NCBI RefSeq assembly: GCF_014836775.1
Contig: NZ_JACSQD010000003.1
Span: 427,964 to 491,963 of the forward strand
Direction: 5' to 3'
From: Arthrobacter gallicola
Lineage (GTDB): Bacteria > Actinomycetota > Actinomycetes > Actinomycetales > Micrococcaceae
Length of the DNA stretch: 64,000 bases
This document shows positions 40,010-49,680 of this stretch, one piece after another. The notes under the pieces are model-generated. The model was not told where the DNA came from, did not search any database, and saw only the letters and a list, made by a program, of their open reading frames with translations. Within the stretch, counting starts at the first letter, position 1; the number at the start of each line of letters is the position of its first letter. The position numbers and the translations under genes were made by a program.

Positions 40010-41425
40010 ATGAGTGATCCCCTGCCCGAGGGCCGGCCTGCGGGTGCCATGTCCTCCGCCTACCGTCCGCTCACCCTGGGTGTGATTGCGATCGTGACGT
40101 GTGCGGCCTTCGAAGCGATGGCCGTCACCACGGCAATGCCTGTGGTTGCGCAGGAGCTGGGCGCCGGAGCAGGTTACGGCCTGGCGTTCTCCATGTTCCT
40201 CACCGCGTCCCTGCTGGGTTCCGTCCTGGCCGGGTCAAGGTGCGACGCCGAGGGGCCGCGCCGGCCGCTGGTGGCAGGCATGGCCCTGCTCGTCGCGGGA
40301 CTGGTCATGTCTTCCGTGGCGGGGGAGTTCTGGCAGGTAACCGCGGGCAGGGCAGTCTCCGGTCTGGGCAGCGGCGCCATGGTTGTGGCGCTCTATGTGA
40401 TCATCGGCGAGGTGTACCCCTCGAAGCTGCAGCCCATGGTGTTCGGCTGGGTGTCGGCCGCCTGGATCCTTCCCTCCATGATTGGCCCGCTGGCAGCAGG
40501 CCTGCTGGCCCAGTACCTGAGCTGGCGCTGGGTCTTCGCCGCCGCGATCCCCATTGTGCTGGTGGCCGCGGCACTGGTCTGGCCCCGGGTGCGGCACCTG
40601 GGCGCCCCGGAAAACCCTGCCCTGGACCGCGCGCTGGGCAGGCGGCGCGGCCTGTGGGGCGTTTTCCTGGCTGCCGGCGTCTTCGTGGCCCAATGGGCCG
40701 GCAACACGGTGGCCGCAACCGGCTCCCTGCTGGCCGCCGCGGCCACCGCAGCCGGGATCGTGGCCTCTGTGGCGGCGCTTGCGGCGCTGCTTCCGGCGGG
40801 CACTCTTTGGCTGCGGCGGGGACTGCCGTCCGTCGTGGCGACACGCGGGCTGATCAACGCGGCGTTTGTGGCTGCCGAAGCCTTTATGCCGGTCATGCTG
40901 CTGGCTGTCTACGGGGTGAGTCCGGCCACGGCTGGAATTGCCCTGACGGTCGGCGCGGTAGGCTGGGCCATTGGATCCTTCGTTCAGGCCCGGGTCACCC
41001 GGAGACGGTACCTGCTGCTGGCAGCCGGGTCCGGACTCCTGGCCCTGGCGGTTGGCGGAACCGGTCTGCTGGCCGGAGCCCAGGCTCCGTTCTGGGTGCT
41101 CGTGCTGGTCTGGTCACTGGCCGGCGTGGCTATGGGTGCGGCTTTGTCCAGCACGTCCGTGATGGTCCTGGACGTCTCCTCGGCGGCGGACCGTGGGCGG
41201 AATTCGGCTTCCCTGCAGCTCTCTGACCAGGTGGGGGCCGTGGCAGGCACCACGGTGGGCGGGGCCCTGTTTGCGGTCCTGACGCCGCCTGGAACGGCGC
41301 AGGAAGGAACCTCCTTCGCCGTGATGTGGCTGTTCCTGGCCGGCTTTGCCGTCCTTGGAACAGCAGCGGGTATCCGCAGTGCAATTGTTAGACCAAGTAC
41401 CGGAAAGGTGCCTTCCCAAGAGTGA
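40010..41425 (+). CDS. Major facilitator superfamily exporter
   Basis: 471 residues, 12-14 membrane helices. Motif A-like loop SRCDAEGPRRPLVAGM between helices 2 and 3, and VSGLGSGAMVVALYVIIGEVYPS and SWRWVFAAAIP in the N-terminal half, match drug:H+ antiporters. ATG at 40010 has a weak ribosome site; ATG at 40049 is an alternative that removes 13 residues before the first helix. Its stop overlaps the helicase GTG (GTGA). Substrate unknown. Confidence 0.88.
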   Translation: MSDPLPEGRPAGAMSSAYRPLTLGVIAIVTCAAFEAMAVTTAMPVVAQELGAGAGYGLAFSMFLTASLLGSVLAGSRCDAEGPRRPLVAGMALLVAGLVMSSVAGEFWQVTAGRAVSGLGSGAMVVALYVIIGEVYPSKLQPMVFGWVSAAWILPSMIGPLAAGLLAQYLSWRWVFAAAIPIVLVAAALVWPRVRHLGAPENPALDRALGRRRGLWGVFLAAGVFVAQWAGNTVAATGSLLAAAATAAGIVASVAALAALLPAGTLWLRRGLPSVVATRGLINAAFVAAEAFMPVMLLAVYGVSPATAGIALTVGAVGWAIGSFVQARVTRRRYLLLAAGSGLLALAVGGTGLLAGAQAPFWVLVLVWSLAGVAMGAALSSTSVMVLDVSSAADRGRNSASLQLSDQVGAVAGTTVGGALFAVLTPPGTAQEGTSFAVMWLFLAGFAVLGTAAGIRSAIVRPSTGKVPSQE

Positions 41426-43212
41426 GTCCCGATACCCTTTTCGGCGGCGGAACAGCCCTGCCCCCTGCCTACCCTGAACGGGCGGCCTGGGGAACAGCCC
41501 CTAAGCTGCGGCAGTGGCAGGCCGAAGCACTGGAAAAATACTTCGCCAAGAATGACAGCGACTTTCTCGCCGTCGCGACCCCCGGCGCCGGTAAAACAAC
41601 CTTCGCGCTCCGGGTCGCCACGGAACTCGTGGACCGGGGCATCGTCAACCGGATCACCGTCGTCGCGCCCACCGACCACCTCAAACGGCAGTGGGCTGAC
41701 GCGGCTGCCCGGGTGGGCCTGGCCCTGGACCCCAACTTCAAGAACGCCGATGGCCGGCATGGCCACGGGTTCATCGGGGTGGCGGTGACCTATGCCCAGG
41801 TGGCGAGCAAACCCATGCTGCACCGCGCCAAGACCGAAGCTGCCCGGACCCTGGTGATCCTGGACGAAATCCACCACGGCGGTGACGCCCTGTCCTGGGG
41901 CGACGGTATCCGCGAGGCGTTCGAACCGGCCACCAAGCGGCTCTCCCTGACGGGAACCCCGTTCCGTTCTGACACGGCTCCGATTCCGTTCGTCGAATAT
42001 CAGGAGGACGGCGCCGGTATCCGCCGTTCCAAGGCCGACTACACCTACGGTTACGGCCAGGCGCTGAAGGACCATGTGGTCCGGCCCGTGATGTTTATGG
42101 CCTACTCCGGACACATGCGGTGGCGGACCAGTGCAGGCGAGGAAATGGCGGCGTCGCTCGGCGAAGCCGCCGTTACCAAGGACATCACCGCCCATGCCTG
42201 GCGCACGGCCCTCAACCCGACCGGGGAATGGATACCGGCGGTGCTGGCCGCCGCGGACCGGCGGCTGAGCGAAGTCCGGCGGACCGTCCCGGACGCCGGC
42301 GCCATGGTGATCGCCACGGACCACGAGGACGCCAGGGCGTACGCCGGCCAGTTGAAGAAGATCACGGGAGAATCTCCCACGGTGATCCTCTCCGACGATG
42401 CCAAGGCCTCAGACAAGATTGATGAGTTTTCCTCCGGAACCCAGCGCTGGATGGTGGCTGTGCGCATGGTCTCCGAAGGTGTGGACGTTCCGCGCCTCGC
42501 GGTGGGTGTGTACGCCACCTCGACGGCGACACCCCTGTTCTTCGCCCAGGCCATCGGCCGGTTCGTGCGCGCCCGCAAGCGCGGAGAAACCGCCTCGGTG
42601 TTCCTGCCTTCCGTGCCGAACCTCATGATCCTGGCCAATGAAATGGAAGTCGCGCGGGACCATGCCCTGGACCGGCCGGAGAACCACCTCGAGGAAGAGG
42701 GATTCGGCCTCGATGACTCGCTGATGGAAGCGGCAAACCGGGAGGAAAAAGCCTCCGGGGAGCTGCAGAAGCAGAAGTTCGAGGCCTTGGAGTCGCAGGC
42801 GTCCTTTGACCGGGTGTTGTTCGACGGCGGCGAATTCGGCACCGGCGGCGAGCTGGGCAGCGAGGAGGAGCAGGACTTCCTCGGTATTCCCGGGCTGCTG
42901 GACCCGGACCAGGTGACCACGCTGCTGCGCCAGCGCCAGCACGAACAGCTCTCCCGGCGCGGCCGGCGAAAGCCCGAGGAGGCAGTGCCGGAAGAGCCGC
43001 CGTCAGTGGTGGATCACCGGCACCTTACCGAGCTGCGCGGCCAGCTGGCGAAGAACGTTTCCGCATGGTCGGCCCGCTCCGGCATGCCGCACGGTATGGT
43101 GCACAGCGAGCTGCGCCGGATCTGCGGCGGCCCCGCCGTCGCCCAGGCCAATGAGGAACAGCTGCAGAAGCGGCTGGACAAGCTGCAGGACTGGTTCATC
43201 GGCCGTAAATAG
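41422..43212 (+). CDS. Superfamily 2 DEAD/DEAH-box helicase
   Basis: 596 residues from GTG at 41422. Helicase motifs: Q-like LRQWQAEALEKYF, Walker A ATPGAGKTTFALR, DEIHHGGD as motif II, SLTGTPFRSD as motif III, VRMVSEGVDVPRL as motif V and AQAIGRFVRARKRG as motif VI. The pattern resembles the UvsW/XPB-like DNA helicases. After the core, residues about 420-520 are acidic and charged, and the last 60 hold a separate small module (LAKNVSAWSARSGMPHGMVH then ELRRICGGP). Role in DNA repair or replication is inferred; translationally coupled to the MFS gene. Confidence 0.92.
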   Translation: MSPDTLFGGGTALPPAYPERAAWGTAPKLRQWQAEALEKYFAKNDSDFLAVATPGAGKTTFALRVATELVDRGIVNRITVVAPTDHLKRQWADAAARVGLALDPNFKNADGRHGHGFIGVAVTYAQVASKPMLHRAKTEAARTLVILDEIHHGGDALSWGDGIREAFEPATKRLSLTGTPFRSDTAPIPFVEYQEDGAGIRRSKADYTYGYGQALKDHVVRPVMFMAYSGHMRWRTSAGEEMAASLGEAAVTKDITAHAWRTALNPTGEWIPAVLAAADRRLSEVRRTVPDAGAMVIATDHEDARAYAGQLKKITGESPTVILSDDAKASDKIDEFSSGTQRWMVAVRMVSEGVDVPRLAVGVYATSTATPLFFAQAIGRFVRARKRGETASVFLPSVPNLMILANEMEVARDHALDRPENHLEEEGFGLDDSLMEAANREEKASGELQKQKFEALESQASFDRVLFDGGEFGTGGELGSEEEQDFLGIPGLLDPDQVTTLLRQRQHEQLSRRGRRKPEEAVPEEPPSVVDHRHLTELRGQLAKNVSAWSARSGMPHGMVHSELRRICGGPAVAQANEEQLQKRLDKLQDWFIGRK

Positions 43213-43216
43213 CCGT

Positions 43217-43271
43217 CCCGGAACGCGAAAGTGCCCGTTTGATTTCTCAAACGGGCACTTCGCGTTCCGGG
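43217..43271. terminator. Long bidirectional terminator between helicase and pncA
   Basis: A 24-25 bp stem, CCCGGAACGCGAAAGTGCCC continuing to 43241, pairs with 43248-43271 except for one bulged A, around loop ATTTCT. It separates convergent genes. Confidence 0.88.
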
Positions 43272-43293
43272 AGACTGGCGGCAGCCGGCCGGG

Positions 43294-43911
43294 TTACAGG
43301 TCCAGCAGTTCGACGCCGGCGTCCTCGAGTTCGTCGAGCGCGGCGCGTACATCGACCCGGTCCAGGCCGCGGCACAGCTCGGGGATGACGGCGGTGTCGT
43401 AGCCGGCGGCCACGGCGTCGAGCGCGGTGGCCTTGACGCAGTAATCGGTCGCCAGGCCCACGATCACCACTTCGTCGACGCCGTTATCCCGCAGCCAGTC
43501 ATCAAGGCTGACGGAGTCGGCGTCCCTGACCGGTTCGGCGTCGGGTTCACCGAGCGGGACTTCCACGTCCGGTGCGAGCACACCCTCGAAACCCGAGTAG
43601 GCGGCCTCGTACTGGCCTTTGCGGAAGTAGGCATCGATGAATTCCGTGTCCAGGTCCGGGTTCAGCGCCGCTCCGTGGGTGCCGGCCACGCAGTGCACCG
43701 GCCAGGAATCGCGGAAGTTCGGATTGTCGGAGAAGTGGCTGCCCGGTTCGATGTGCCAGTCCTGGGTGGCAACCACGGCGCTGTACCGGTCCCGGGAGGA
43801 CTCGATGTAGTCGCTGATTTCACCCGCGGCATCAGTTCCCCCGGGAACAGCAAGGCTGCCGCCTTCGCAGAAGTCGTTTTGGACGTCAACCACTATCAGT
43901 GCACGGGTCAT
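43294..43911 (-). CDS. pncA: Nicotinamidase/pyrazinamidase
   Basis: 205 residues, isochorismatase-like hydrolase that deamidates nicotinamide to nicotinate. Catalytic triad D9 (VVDVQNDF), K98 (YFRKGQY) and C158 (GLATDYCVK). Metal ligands D51, H53 (TQDWH), H59 (GSHF) and H73 are all present. It overlaps pncB by ATGA, so the two NAD-salvage enzymes are coupled. Enzymes of this family activate pyrazinamide. Confidence 0.96.
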   Translation of the reverse strand: MTRALIVVDVQNDFCEGGSLAVPGGTDAAGEISDYIESSRDRYSAVVATQDWHIEPGSHFSDNPNFRDSWPVHCVAGTHGAALNPDLDTEFIDAYFRKGQYEAAYSGFEGVLAPDVEVPLGEPDAEPVRDADSVSLDDWLRDNGVDEVVIVGLATDYCVKATALDAVAAGYDTAVIPELCRGLDRVDVRAALDELEDAGVELLDL

Positions 43912-45242
43912 CGGGTTTCCTCCTCAAATTCGGTCGGGATTACAGGCTCCCCGCGCTGCAGCCGGTGCGCAGAAGGCGGGAGTTCCGCCAGCGAGGCATC
44001 GTGGCGCTGCCGGGCACGGACGACGGCGGCGGGGCCGGTCCAGCTCTCCTGGATAGTACCGCCGGAAACGAATGTGGTCAGCAGTTCGCGGTCGTTGCCG
44101 TCATCGGCGGGCTGGGCGCCGACGCCCACCACTTCGGCGGTGGCCCGTCCGCGGGAGTCCAGCCGGCGCAGGGCATACTTGCGTCCGCCCAGGGAGGCCT
44201 TGTTCTTGGCCGCCTTGGCCACCGAGACGAAGTTGCCGTCCGTGCCTTCACGGCTCACGAGTTTGTACACCAGGCCCGCAGTGGGCGCTCCGGAACCGGT
44301 CACCAGCGAAGTGCCCACTCCGTAAGCATCCACCGGAGCGGAAGCCAGCGCAGCAATCGCGTACTCGTCCAGGTCCGACGTCACCATAATCCGGGTTGAG
44401 GTGTTGCCGAGGTCATCCAGGAGCTCACGGACCCACTGGGCCTGGGTGACCAGGTCACCTGAGTCCAGCCGGACGCCTCCCAGCTTGTTGCCCGCCACGG
44501 CGACGGCGTTGCGGACCCCTTGTTCGACGTCGTATGTGTCCACCAGCAGTGAAGTGCCAAGTCCAAGGGAAGCGGTCTGCGCCTCAAACGCGGCAACCTC
44601 GGAGTCGTGCAGCAGCGTGAAGGAGTGCGCGGCCGTGCCAACCGTCTTCACCCCGTAGCGCCGTCCGGCTTCCAGGTTGGAGCTGCTGTCGAAGCCCGCA
44701 ATCACTGCGGCACGGGCCGCGGCGACAGCGCTTTCCTCATGCGTGCGGCGGGAGCCCATCTCGATGCACGGCCGTCCGCGGGCCGCCCGGCTCATCCGCG
44801 ACGCGGCGGAGGCAATGGCGCTGTCATGGTTGAGGATGGAGAGGATCAGGGTTTCCAGGATGCAGGCTTCGCCGAAGCTGGCCTCCACCTGCAGGATGGG
44901 GGAGCCGGGGAAGTAGGCCTCGCCCTCGGCGTAGCCATGAATGCTGCCGGTGAACCTGAAGTCCGCCAGCCAGGCGAGGGTCCGGTCATCCACCACCCCG
45001 GTGGCGCCCAGGAACTCCAGCTGCGCCTCCTCGAAGCGGAAGTGGGGCAGTGCCTCCAGCAGGCGTCCGGTTCCGGCCACGATGCCGTAGCGGCGCCCGT
45101 CGGGCAGCTTGCGCGCGAAGGCTTCGAAGACTGACCTTCGGTCGGCGGTGCCGGCGTGAAGCGCGGCCTGGAGCATCGTGAGCTCGTAATGGTCGGTGTA
45201 CAGGGCAGTATTGGGGTGCTGCCACGGCATGGGACTGTTCAC
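43908..45242 (-). CDS. pncB: Nicotinate phosphoribosyltransferase
   Basis: 444 residues from GTG at 45242 ([11 protein letters not shown]), chosen because a TAGAGT box lies 7 nt upstream; ATG at 45230 is four codons further in. Makes nicotinate mononucleotide from nicotinate and PRPP. N-terminal [16 protein letters not shown] is the family opening, [11 protein letters not shown] holds the catalytic-histidine region, and GVRLDSGDL with GVGTSLVTG are phosphate- and substrate-binding motifs. First gene of the pncB-pncA salvage operon. Confidence 0.95.
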   Translation of the reverse strand: MNSPMPWQHPNTALYTDHYELTMLQAALHAGTADRRSVFEAFARKLPDGRRYGIVAGTGRLLEALPHFRFEEAQLEFLGATGVVDDRTLAWLADFRFTGSIHGYAEGEAYFPGSPILQVEASFGEACILETLILSILNHDSAIASAASRMSRAARGRPCIEMGSRRTHEESAVAAARAAVIAGFDSSSNLEAGRRYGVKTVGTAAHSFTLLHDSEVAAFEAQTASLGLGTSLLVDTYDVEQGVRNAVAVAGNKLGGVRLDSGDLVTQAQWVRELLDDLGNTSTRIMVTSDLDEYAIAALASAPVDAYGVGTSLVTGSGAPTAGLVYKLVSREGTDGNFVSVAKAAKNKASLGGRKYALRRLDSRGRATAEVVGVGAQPADDGNDRELLTTFVSGGTIQESWTGPAAVVRARQRHDASLAELPPSAHRLQRGEPVIPTEFEEETR

Positions 45243-45249
45243 ATCCAAA

Positions 45250-45255
45250 ACTCTA
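45250..45255 (-). promoter_or_regulatory. pncB -10 element, leaderless arrangement
   Basis: On minus, TAGAGT plus seven bases reaches the GTG at 45242. Confidence 0.5.
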
Positions 45256-45329
45256 ACCCGCCGCTCCGGGCCGGCCGCACCGGGGTCCATCCCGGCCTGC
45301 CCCGTCGCACCGGCGTGCCCGCACCAAAC

Positions 45330-45335
45330 TACAAT
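45330..45335 (+). promoter_or_regulatory. clpS -10 element, leaderless arrangement
   Basis: TACAAT plus seven bases reaches the ATG at 45343. It is divergent from the pncB box 75 bp away. Confidence 0.6.
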
Positions 45336-45342
45336 TGGGTTC

Positions 45343-45651
45343 ATGAGCGTTGCCACCCTCCCGGGTACCGGGACAGAAACGGACTCCCGGACCGAGGAAC
45401 TCACCTACAGCGATGTTCCCTGGGTGGTGATTGTCTGGAACGACCCCGTCAATCTCATGAGCTACGTCAGCTACGTTTTCCAGAGCTACTTCGGCTACTC
45501 GGAAGCCAAAGCCAACAAGCTGATGCTGGAGGTGCACAACGACGGTAAATCAGTGGTCGCCACGGGCTCCCGGGAGGACGCTGAACGCCATACGCTGGCC
45601 CTGCACTCCTATGGTCTCTGGGCCACGTTCCAGAAAGCCGACCAGCCCTAG
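45343..45651 (+). CDS. clpS: ATP-dependent Clp protease adaptor ClpS
   Basis: 102 residues from ATG at 45343. Delivers N-degron substrates to the Clp chaperone. The N-terminal 28 residues are flexible. The core has [20 protein letters not shown], lining the N-end pocket, and [20 protein letters not shown], a ClpS signature. Larger frames starting upstream run through the promoter. DUF2017 follows after 31 bp, an order conserved in actinobacteria (Rv1331-Rv1332). Confidence 0.95.
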   Translation: MSVATLPGTGTETDSRTEELTYSDVPWVVIVWNDPVNLMSYVSYVFQSYFGYSEAKANKLMLEVHNDGKSVVATGSREDAERHTLALHSYGLWATFQKADQP

Positions 45652-45682
45652 GCAGGGCAGCCAACCACAGGAGAACTCTCTT

Positions 45683-46246
45683 TTGACAACCGGATTCAAG
45701 CTCACCCGCAAGGGGATCACGGCCACGCTGGAGCCGGGGGAGCGGACACTGCTGCGCGGCCTGTTCGCGGACGTAGCGGGCATGCTTGAGCCCGAAACCC
45801 CGTCACATGAGGACCCGCTGGCCGCACTGGTCGGACTGGACTCCAGCGCCGAAGTGCCGGAGGATCCGGCACTGCTGCGGCTGCTGCCGAACGGTGTCCA
45901 GGACAACGACGACGACGCCCTGGAGTTCCGGCGGCTGACCGAGCGTTCGCTGCGGGAAGGGAAGATCGGTGCCCTGCGCGCTGCCTCGATGGCACTGGAA
46001 TCGAGTCCGGTGCACCTGGATGCGGAGCAGGCCAGGCATTTTGCCCGGGCACTGAATGACGTCCGGCTGGTACTCGGTGCCAGGCTGGGCCTGGCCACGG
46101 ATGAGGACGCCGAAGCACTGCACTCTATTACGGAGCCCGCAGACGCCCAGGATGTCGATGAGTACCTGGCCCTGGTCTACAACTTCGCCACCTGGCTGCA
46201 GGAAACCCTGATGAAAGCACTGCTGGAGACCCTGCCCGGCAACTGA
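45683..46246 (+). CDS. DUF2017 protein
   Basis: 187 residues from TTG at 45683 ([11 protein letters not shown]), chosen for GGAGAA 7 nt upstream. A compact, mostly helical soluble protein with segments [20 protein letters not shown] and [18 protein letters not shown]. Constantly linked to clpS in actinobacteria (Rv1332), where annotations sometimes call it a transcriptional regulator without evidence. Function unknown. Confidence 0.9.
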   Translation: MTTGFKLTRKGITATLEPGERTLLRGLFADVAGMLEPETPSHEDPLAALVGLDSSAEVPEDPALLRLLPNGVQDNDDDALEFRRLTERSLREGKIGALRAASMALESSPVHLDAEQARHFARALNDVRLVLGARLGLATDEDAEALHSITEPADAQDVDEYLALVYNFATWLQETLMKALLETLPGN

Positions 46247-46311
46247 CTGTGACAAAGGCCACGGGGTTCGTGGTGCACCCGGCAGCAGCCGGGGACTATT
46301 GTCGATACATC

Positions 46312-47286
46312 ATGAGCTCTGACCACCCGGGCAGCCCGCAGCTGCCGGACGCCCTGCCGAAGACCACTGACGCGCCGATCGGCATTTTCGATTCCGGCGT
46401 CGGCGGCCTCACCGTGGCCCGCGCGGTCATTGACCAGCTGCCCAACGAATCCATTCTGTACGTCGGGGACACCGCCAACGGCCCCTACGGTCCGCTGCCG
46501 ATCGCCGATGTCCGCGCGTTCGCGCTGGGAGTGATGGACGAGCTGGTGGACGCCGGCGTGAAGCTGCTGGTGATTGCCTGCAACTCTGCCTCCGCCGCGG
46601 TCCTGCGGGATGCCCGCGAACGCTACACCGGGCGTTACGGCATTCCTGTGATCGAAGTGATCCAGCCGGCCGTGCGCCGGGCGGTGGCTGCCACCCGGAC
46701 CGGACGCATCGGCGTGATCGGCACCGCCGCCACTGTGGGCTCCCGTGCCTATGACGACACGTTTGCCGCTGCGCCGCACCTGGACGTGTCCTCCGTTGCC
46801 TGTCCTGCCTTCGTGGAATATGTCGAAGCCGGAGTGACGGCGGGTCCGGAGCTGCTGGAGGTCGCTGAGGAATACCTGGCCCCGCTGAAGGAACGCGGCG
46901 TGGACACCCTCGTCCTGGGCTGCACCCACTACCCGCTGCTGACCGGTGTTATCTCCTATGTGATGGGCGACGGCGTCACCCTGGTCTCCAGCGCGGAGGA
47001 AACCGCGAAGGACGTCTACCGTTCGCTGCTCACGCACGGCCTGGCGCGCGAATCAGCCACGCCGCCAAACCACCGTTTCGTTGCCACCGGGGACGCAGCT
47101 TCCTTTGAACTCCTGGCCCGGCGTTTCCTTGGCCCCGAAGTTCTGCGCGTTGAACATGCCGATTCCGTGGCCGCCCGGTATCCCACCGGAGTCCTGGCCC
47201 GGATCACGCCGGAAATGATCGCGGCGGCACGCGAGGCGTCACAGCTGCGCACAGCGCCCGGCGCCCTGCGGAACGGCACGCGATGA
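46312..47286 (+). CDS. murI: Glutamate racemase
   Basis: 324 residues from ATG at 46312; an upstream GTG-type frame start would add 21 residues not found in the family. Produces D-glutamate for peptidoglycan. Two catalytic cysteines: C90 in [10 protein letters not shown] and C204 in [10 protein letters not shown]. The N-terminal [15 protein letters not shown] carries the first catalytic acid. TATTGT lies just upstream. Overlaps the next gene by ATGA. Confidence 0.95.
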   Translation: MSSDHPGSPQLPDALPKTTDAPIGIFDSGVGGLTVARAVIDQLPNESILYVGDTANGPYGPLPIADVRAFALGVMDELVDAGVKLLVIACNSASAAVLRDARERYTGRYGIPVIEVIQPAVRRAVAATRTGRIGVIGTAATVGSRAYDDTFAAAPHLDVSSVACPAFVEYVEAGVTAGPELLEVAEEYLAPLKERGVDTLVLGCTHYPLLTGVISYVMGDGVTLVSSAEETAKDVYRSLLTHGLARESATPPNHRFVATGDAASFELLARRFLGPEVLRVEHADSVAARYPTGVLARITPEMIAAAREASQLRTAPGALRNGTR

Positions 47287-48128
47287 AACTGACGATTGTG
47301 GGCTGCTCCGGGTCCTTCCCCGGCCCGGCGTCCCCGGCGTCCTGCTACCTGGTGACCGCGGACGACGGCGAGCGGACCTGGCGGATCCTGCTGGACCTGG
47401 GCAACGGTTCGCTGGGCACGCTGCAGCGCTACATGGATCTGCGCGACATCGACGCGGTGCTGATCACCCACCTGCATCCGGACCATTTTATGGACCTGTG
47501 CGGGCTGCACGTGGCCGTGCACTGGGACCCGAACGGCTGGAACCGGGACCGGGTCAAGGTGTTCGGGCCGTCCGCCACGGCGGACCGGATCGCAGTGGCC
47601 TACGGGCTGGATCCCGAGCCCGGCATGCACGAGGACTTCGAGTTCCATACCTGGACGGCCGGGGAACCGGTGCAGATTGGTCCGTTTACGGTGACCCCGT
47701 ACCCGGTCAGCCATCCCGCCGACGAAGCGTACGCCCTGCGGGTGGAAGCGACGGTGACAACGGAGGACGGGGCAGAGGTGGTCCGCTCGCTGGCGTACTC
47801 CGGAGACACGGACAGCTGCCCCGGACTTGAGGAAGCCGCCCGGGACAGCGACGTGTTCCTGTGCGAAGCCGCGTTCCAGGAAGGCCGCGATGACGCCATC
47901 CAGGGCGTCCACCTGACCGGCAAACGCGCCGGCGCGGCCGCAACGGCTGCCGGAGCCCGGCGCCTGCTGCTGACCCATCTTCCCGTCTGGAACGATGTGG
48001 GCACGGCTGTCAGCGAAGCGCGTGAGACCTACGACGGCGACCTCGCCGTCGCTGTCGCGGGTGTGTCCTACGACGTCGGCACCGCCTTCGCACCGCCGCT
48101 GGCTGCGGAACGGGCCCAGCCGCTCTGA
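47283..48128 (+). CDS. MBL-fold phosphodiesterase-like protein (Rv1339 family)
   Basis: 281 residues, metallo-beta-lactamase fold. Metal motif [14 protein letters not shown], later [14 protein letters not shown] and the distal LLLTHLP. The murI-this-rph-rdgB order equals Rv1338-Rv1341, and Rv1339 has been reported as an atypical cyclic-AMP phosphodiesterase, so cyclic-nucleotide hydrolysis is the favoured reading. An RNase-Z-like role is the alternative. Coupled to murI by a 4-bp overlap; rph starts from its own promoter 45 bp later. Confidence 0.85.
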   Translation: MKLTIVGCSGSFPGPASPASCYLVTADDGERTWRILLDLGNGSLGTLQRYMDLRDIDAVLITHLHPDHFMDLCGLHVAVHWDPNGWNRDRVKVFGPSATADRIAVAYGLDPEPGMHEDFEFHTWTAGEPVQIGPFTVTPYPVSHPADEAYALRVEATVTTEDGAEVVRSLAYSGDTDSCPGLEEAARDSDVFLCEAAFQEGRDDAIQGVHLTGKRAGAAATAAGARRLLLTHLPVWNDVGTAVSEARETYDGDLAVAVAGVSYDVGTAFAPPLAAERAQPL

Positions 48129-48161
48129 ACCCGGCCCGGCATCCGGTCCGTGGGGCGGCGA

Positions 48162-48167
48162 TAGACT
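48162..48167 (+). promoter_or_regulatory. rph -10 element, leaderless arrangement
   Basis: TAGACT, six bases (GGGCCC), then ATG at 48174. Confidence 0.6.
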
Positions 48168-48173
48168 GGGCCC

Positions 48174-48938
48174 ATGACTACAGCCCCGAATTCCTCCCTG
48201 TCGGCCGCCCCTCGGCGTGCTGACGGCCGTGCCCCCGACGAACTCCGCAGCATCACGATCACACGCGGCTGGTCCACCCAGGCCGAAGGGTCGGCGCTGA
48301 TCGAATTCGGCGGCACCAAGGTGCTGTGCACCGCGTCCCTGACCGCCGGAGTGCCGCGCTGGCTGAAGGGCGAGGGCAAGGGCTGGGTCACGGCTGAGTA
48401 CGCGATGCTGCCCCGGGCAACCAACACCCGCAACGCCCGCGAGTCGGTCAAGGGCAAGCTCGGCGGCCGGACGCATGAAATCTCCCGGCTGATCGGCCGC
48501 TCCCTGCGTTCGATCATCGACACCAAGGCGCTGGGCGAAAACACGATCGTGCTGGACTGCGACGTGCTCCAGGCCGACGGCGGCACCCGCACCGCGGCAA
48601 TCACCGGTGCCTACGTGGCCCTGGCCGACGCCCTGGCCTGGGCCAAGGAGAACAAGCTGGTTGCCCGTAACGCCGAGCCCCTGCTGGACACCGTGGCTGC
48701 CGTCAGCGTCGGCATCATTGACGGGGTCCCCATGCTGGATCTGCCCTACGTCGAAGACGTCCGGGCCGAGACCGACATGAACGTTGTAGTCACCGGCAGC
48801 GGCAAGTTCGTGGAAGTCCAGGGCACCGCCGAAGGCGCCCCCTTCGACCGCGCCGAACTCGACGCCCTGCTGGACCTGGCCCTGCACGGCACCTCCCAGC
48901 TTGCCGAAATCCAGCGCCGCACCCTCGCCGGCCAGTGA
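48174..48938 (+). CDS. rph: Ribonuclease PH
   Basis: 254 residues. Phosphorolytic 3'-5' exonuclease that trims tRNA and rRNA ends. Signature segments: [49 protein letters not shown] and [20 protein letters not shown] (phosphate-binding Arg and catalytic Asp region). The first 20 residues are Ala/Pro-rich and variable. Overlaps rdgB by GTGA. Confidence 0.97.
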   Translation: MTTAPNSSLSAAPRRADGRAPDELRSITITRGWSTQAEGSALIEFGGTKVLCTASLTAGVPRWLKGEGKGWVTAEYAMLPRATNTRNARESVKGKLGGRTHEISRLIGRSLRSIIDTKALGENTIVLDCDVLQADGGTRTAAITGAYVALADALAWAKENKLVARNAEPLLDTVAAVSVGIIDGVPMLDLPYVEDVRAETDMNVVVTGSGKFVEVQGTAEGAPFDRAELDALLDLALHGTSQLAEIQRRTLAGQ

Positions 48939-49579
48939 GCGCCGTCGAACCCCGGCTGGTGCTGGCCACCCGGAATCAGGGAAAACTGCGGGAACTGCGT
49001 GAGCTGCTGCGCGGCAGGATCGAAGGGCTCGACGTCGACACCCAGGTGATCGACGCGGCCGCCGCCGGAGCCCCGGACGTGGCGGAGACGGGGGTGACGT
49101 TCGAGGAGAACTCCCTGCTGAAGGCGCGGGCGGTGGCGGAGGCAACCGGTTTACCGGCTATCGCCGACGATTCCGGACTTGCCGTTGATGTCCTGGGCGG
49201 AGCGCCCGGAATTTTCTCGGCCCGCTGGGCAGGTGCCCACGGCGACGATGCCGCCAACCTGGAACTGCTGCTGGCGCAGCTGGCCGACATCGGGCCCGAA
49301 CACCGCGGCGCAGCCTTTATCTGTGCGGCTGCCCTGGCGGTCCCCGGGGGGTCGGAAACGGTGGAGCGCGGAGAGCTGCGCGGCACCCTCCTGTCCGCGC
49401 CGCGCGGCGCCGGCGGCTTCGGCTACGACCCGGTTCTGCAGCCGGACGGCGAGGACCGCAGCTGCGCTGAACTGACCGGCGAGGAGAAGAACGCCATCAG
49501 CCACCGCGGCCACGCGTTCCGCGCACTGCTGCCCTCCATTGTCCGGGTCCTGCAGGGCGGACCGGCCTCGAAAGAGTGA
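48935..49579 (+). CDS. rdgB: dITP/XTP pyrophosphatase (RdgB/HAM1)
   Basis: 214 residues from GTG at 48935. Clears non-canonical purine nucleotides, protecting DNA from hypoxanthine and xanthine. Family motifs [52 protein letters not shown] and [11 protein letters not shown] are present, then the C-terminal [14 protein letters not shown]. Coupled to rph. Downstream palindrome CACTGCCGCGGCAGTG (49587-49602) could be a terminator. Confidence 0.96.
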   Translation: MSAVEPRLVLATRNQGKLRELRELLRGRIEGLDVDTQVIDAAAAGAPDVAETGVTFEENSLLKARAVAEATGLPAIADDSGLAVDVLGGAPGIFSARWAGAHGDDAANLELLLAQLADIGPEHRGAAFICAAALAVPGGSETVERGELRGTLLSAPRGAGGFGYDPVLQPDGEDRSCAELTGEEKNAISHRGHAFRALLPSIVRVLQGGPASKE

Positions 49580-49586
49580 TTCACGC

Positions 49587-49602
49587 CACTGCCGCGGCAG
49601 TG
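49587..49602 (+). terminator. Palindrome after rdgB, possible terminator
   Basis: CACTGCCGCGGCAGTG is a perfect 16-bp palindrome 7 bp after the rdgB stop. It can fold as a 6-bp stem with a CGCG loop. Confidence 0.45.
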
Positions 49603-49644
49603 TGATCCGCGGGTAGGCGCACCCGGGACACGCTGCCGCGTTCT

Positions 49645-49658
49645 TCCCCCGCGGGGGA
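49645..49658 (+). promoter_or_regulatory. Operator-like palindrome ahead of the DedA gene
   Basis: TCCCCCGCGGGGGA is a perfect 14-bp palindrome 6 bp upstream of CACAAT (49665-49670), a likely -10 box that sits 10 nt before the ATG. It therefore lies in the spacer or -35 zone, a normal repressor position. Confidence 0.45.
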
Positions 49659-49680
49659 GTAGGGCACAATTGGTTCCGAT

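Noticed and set aside
41420..43212. Defence island helicase system
   Set aside because: The helicase is coupled to an MFS transporter and flanked by housekeeping genes; no nuclease, methylase or other defence partner is near.
47016..49145. 709-codon open frame antisense to murI-rph-rdgB
   Set aside because: Opposite four well-supported genes; no coding signal of its own.
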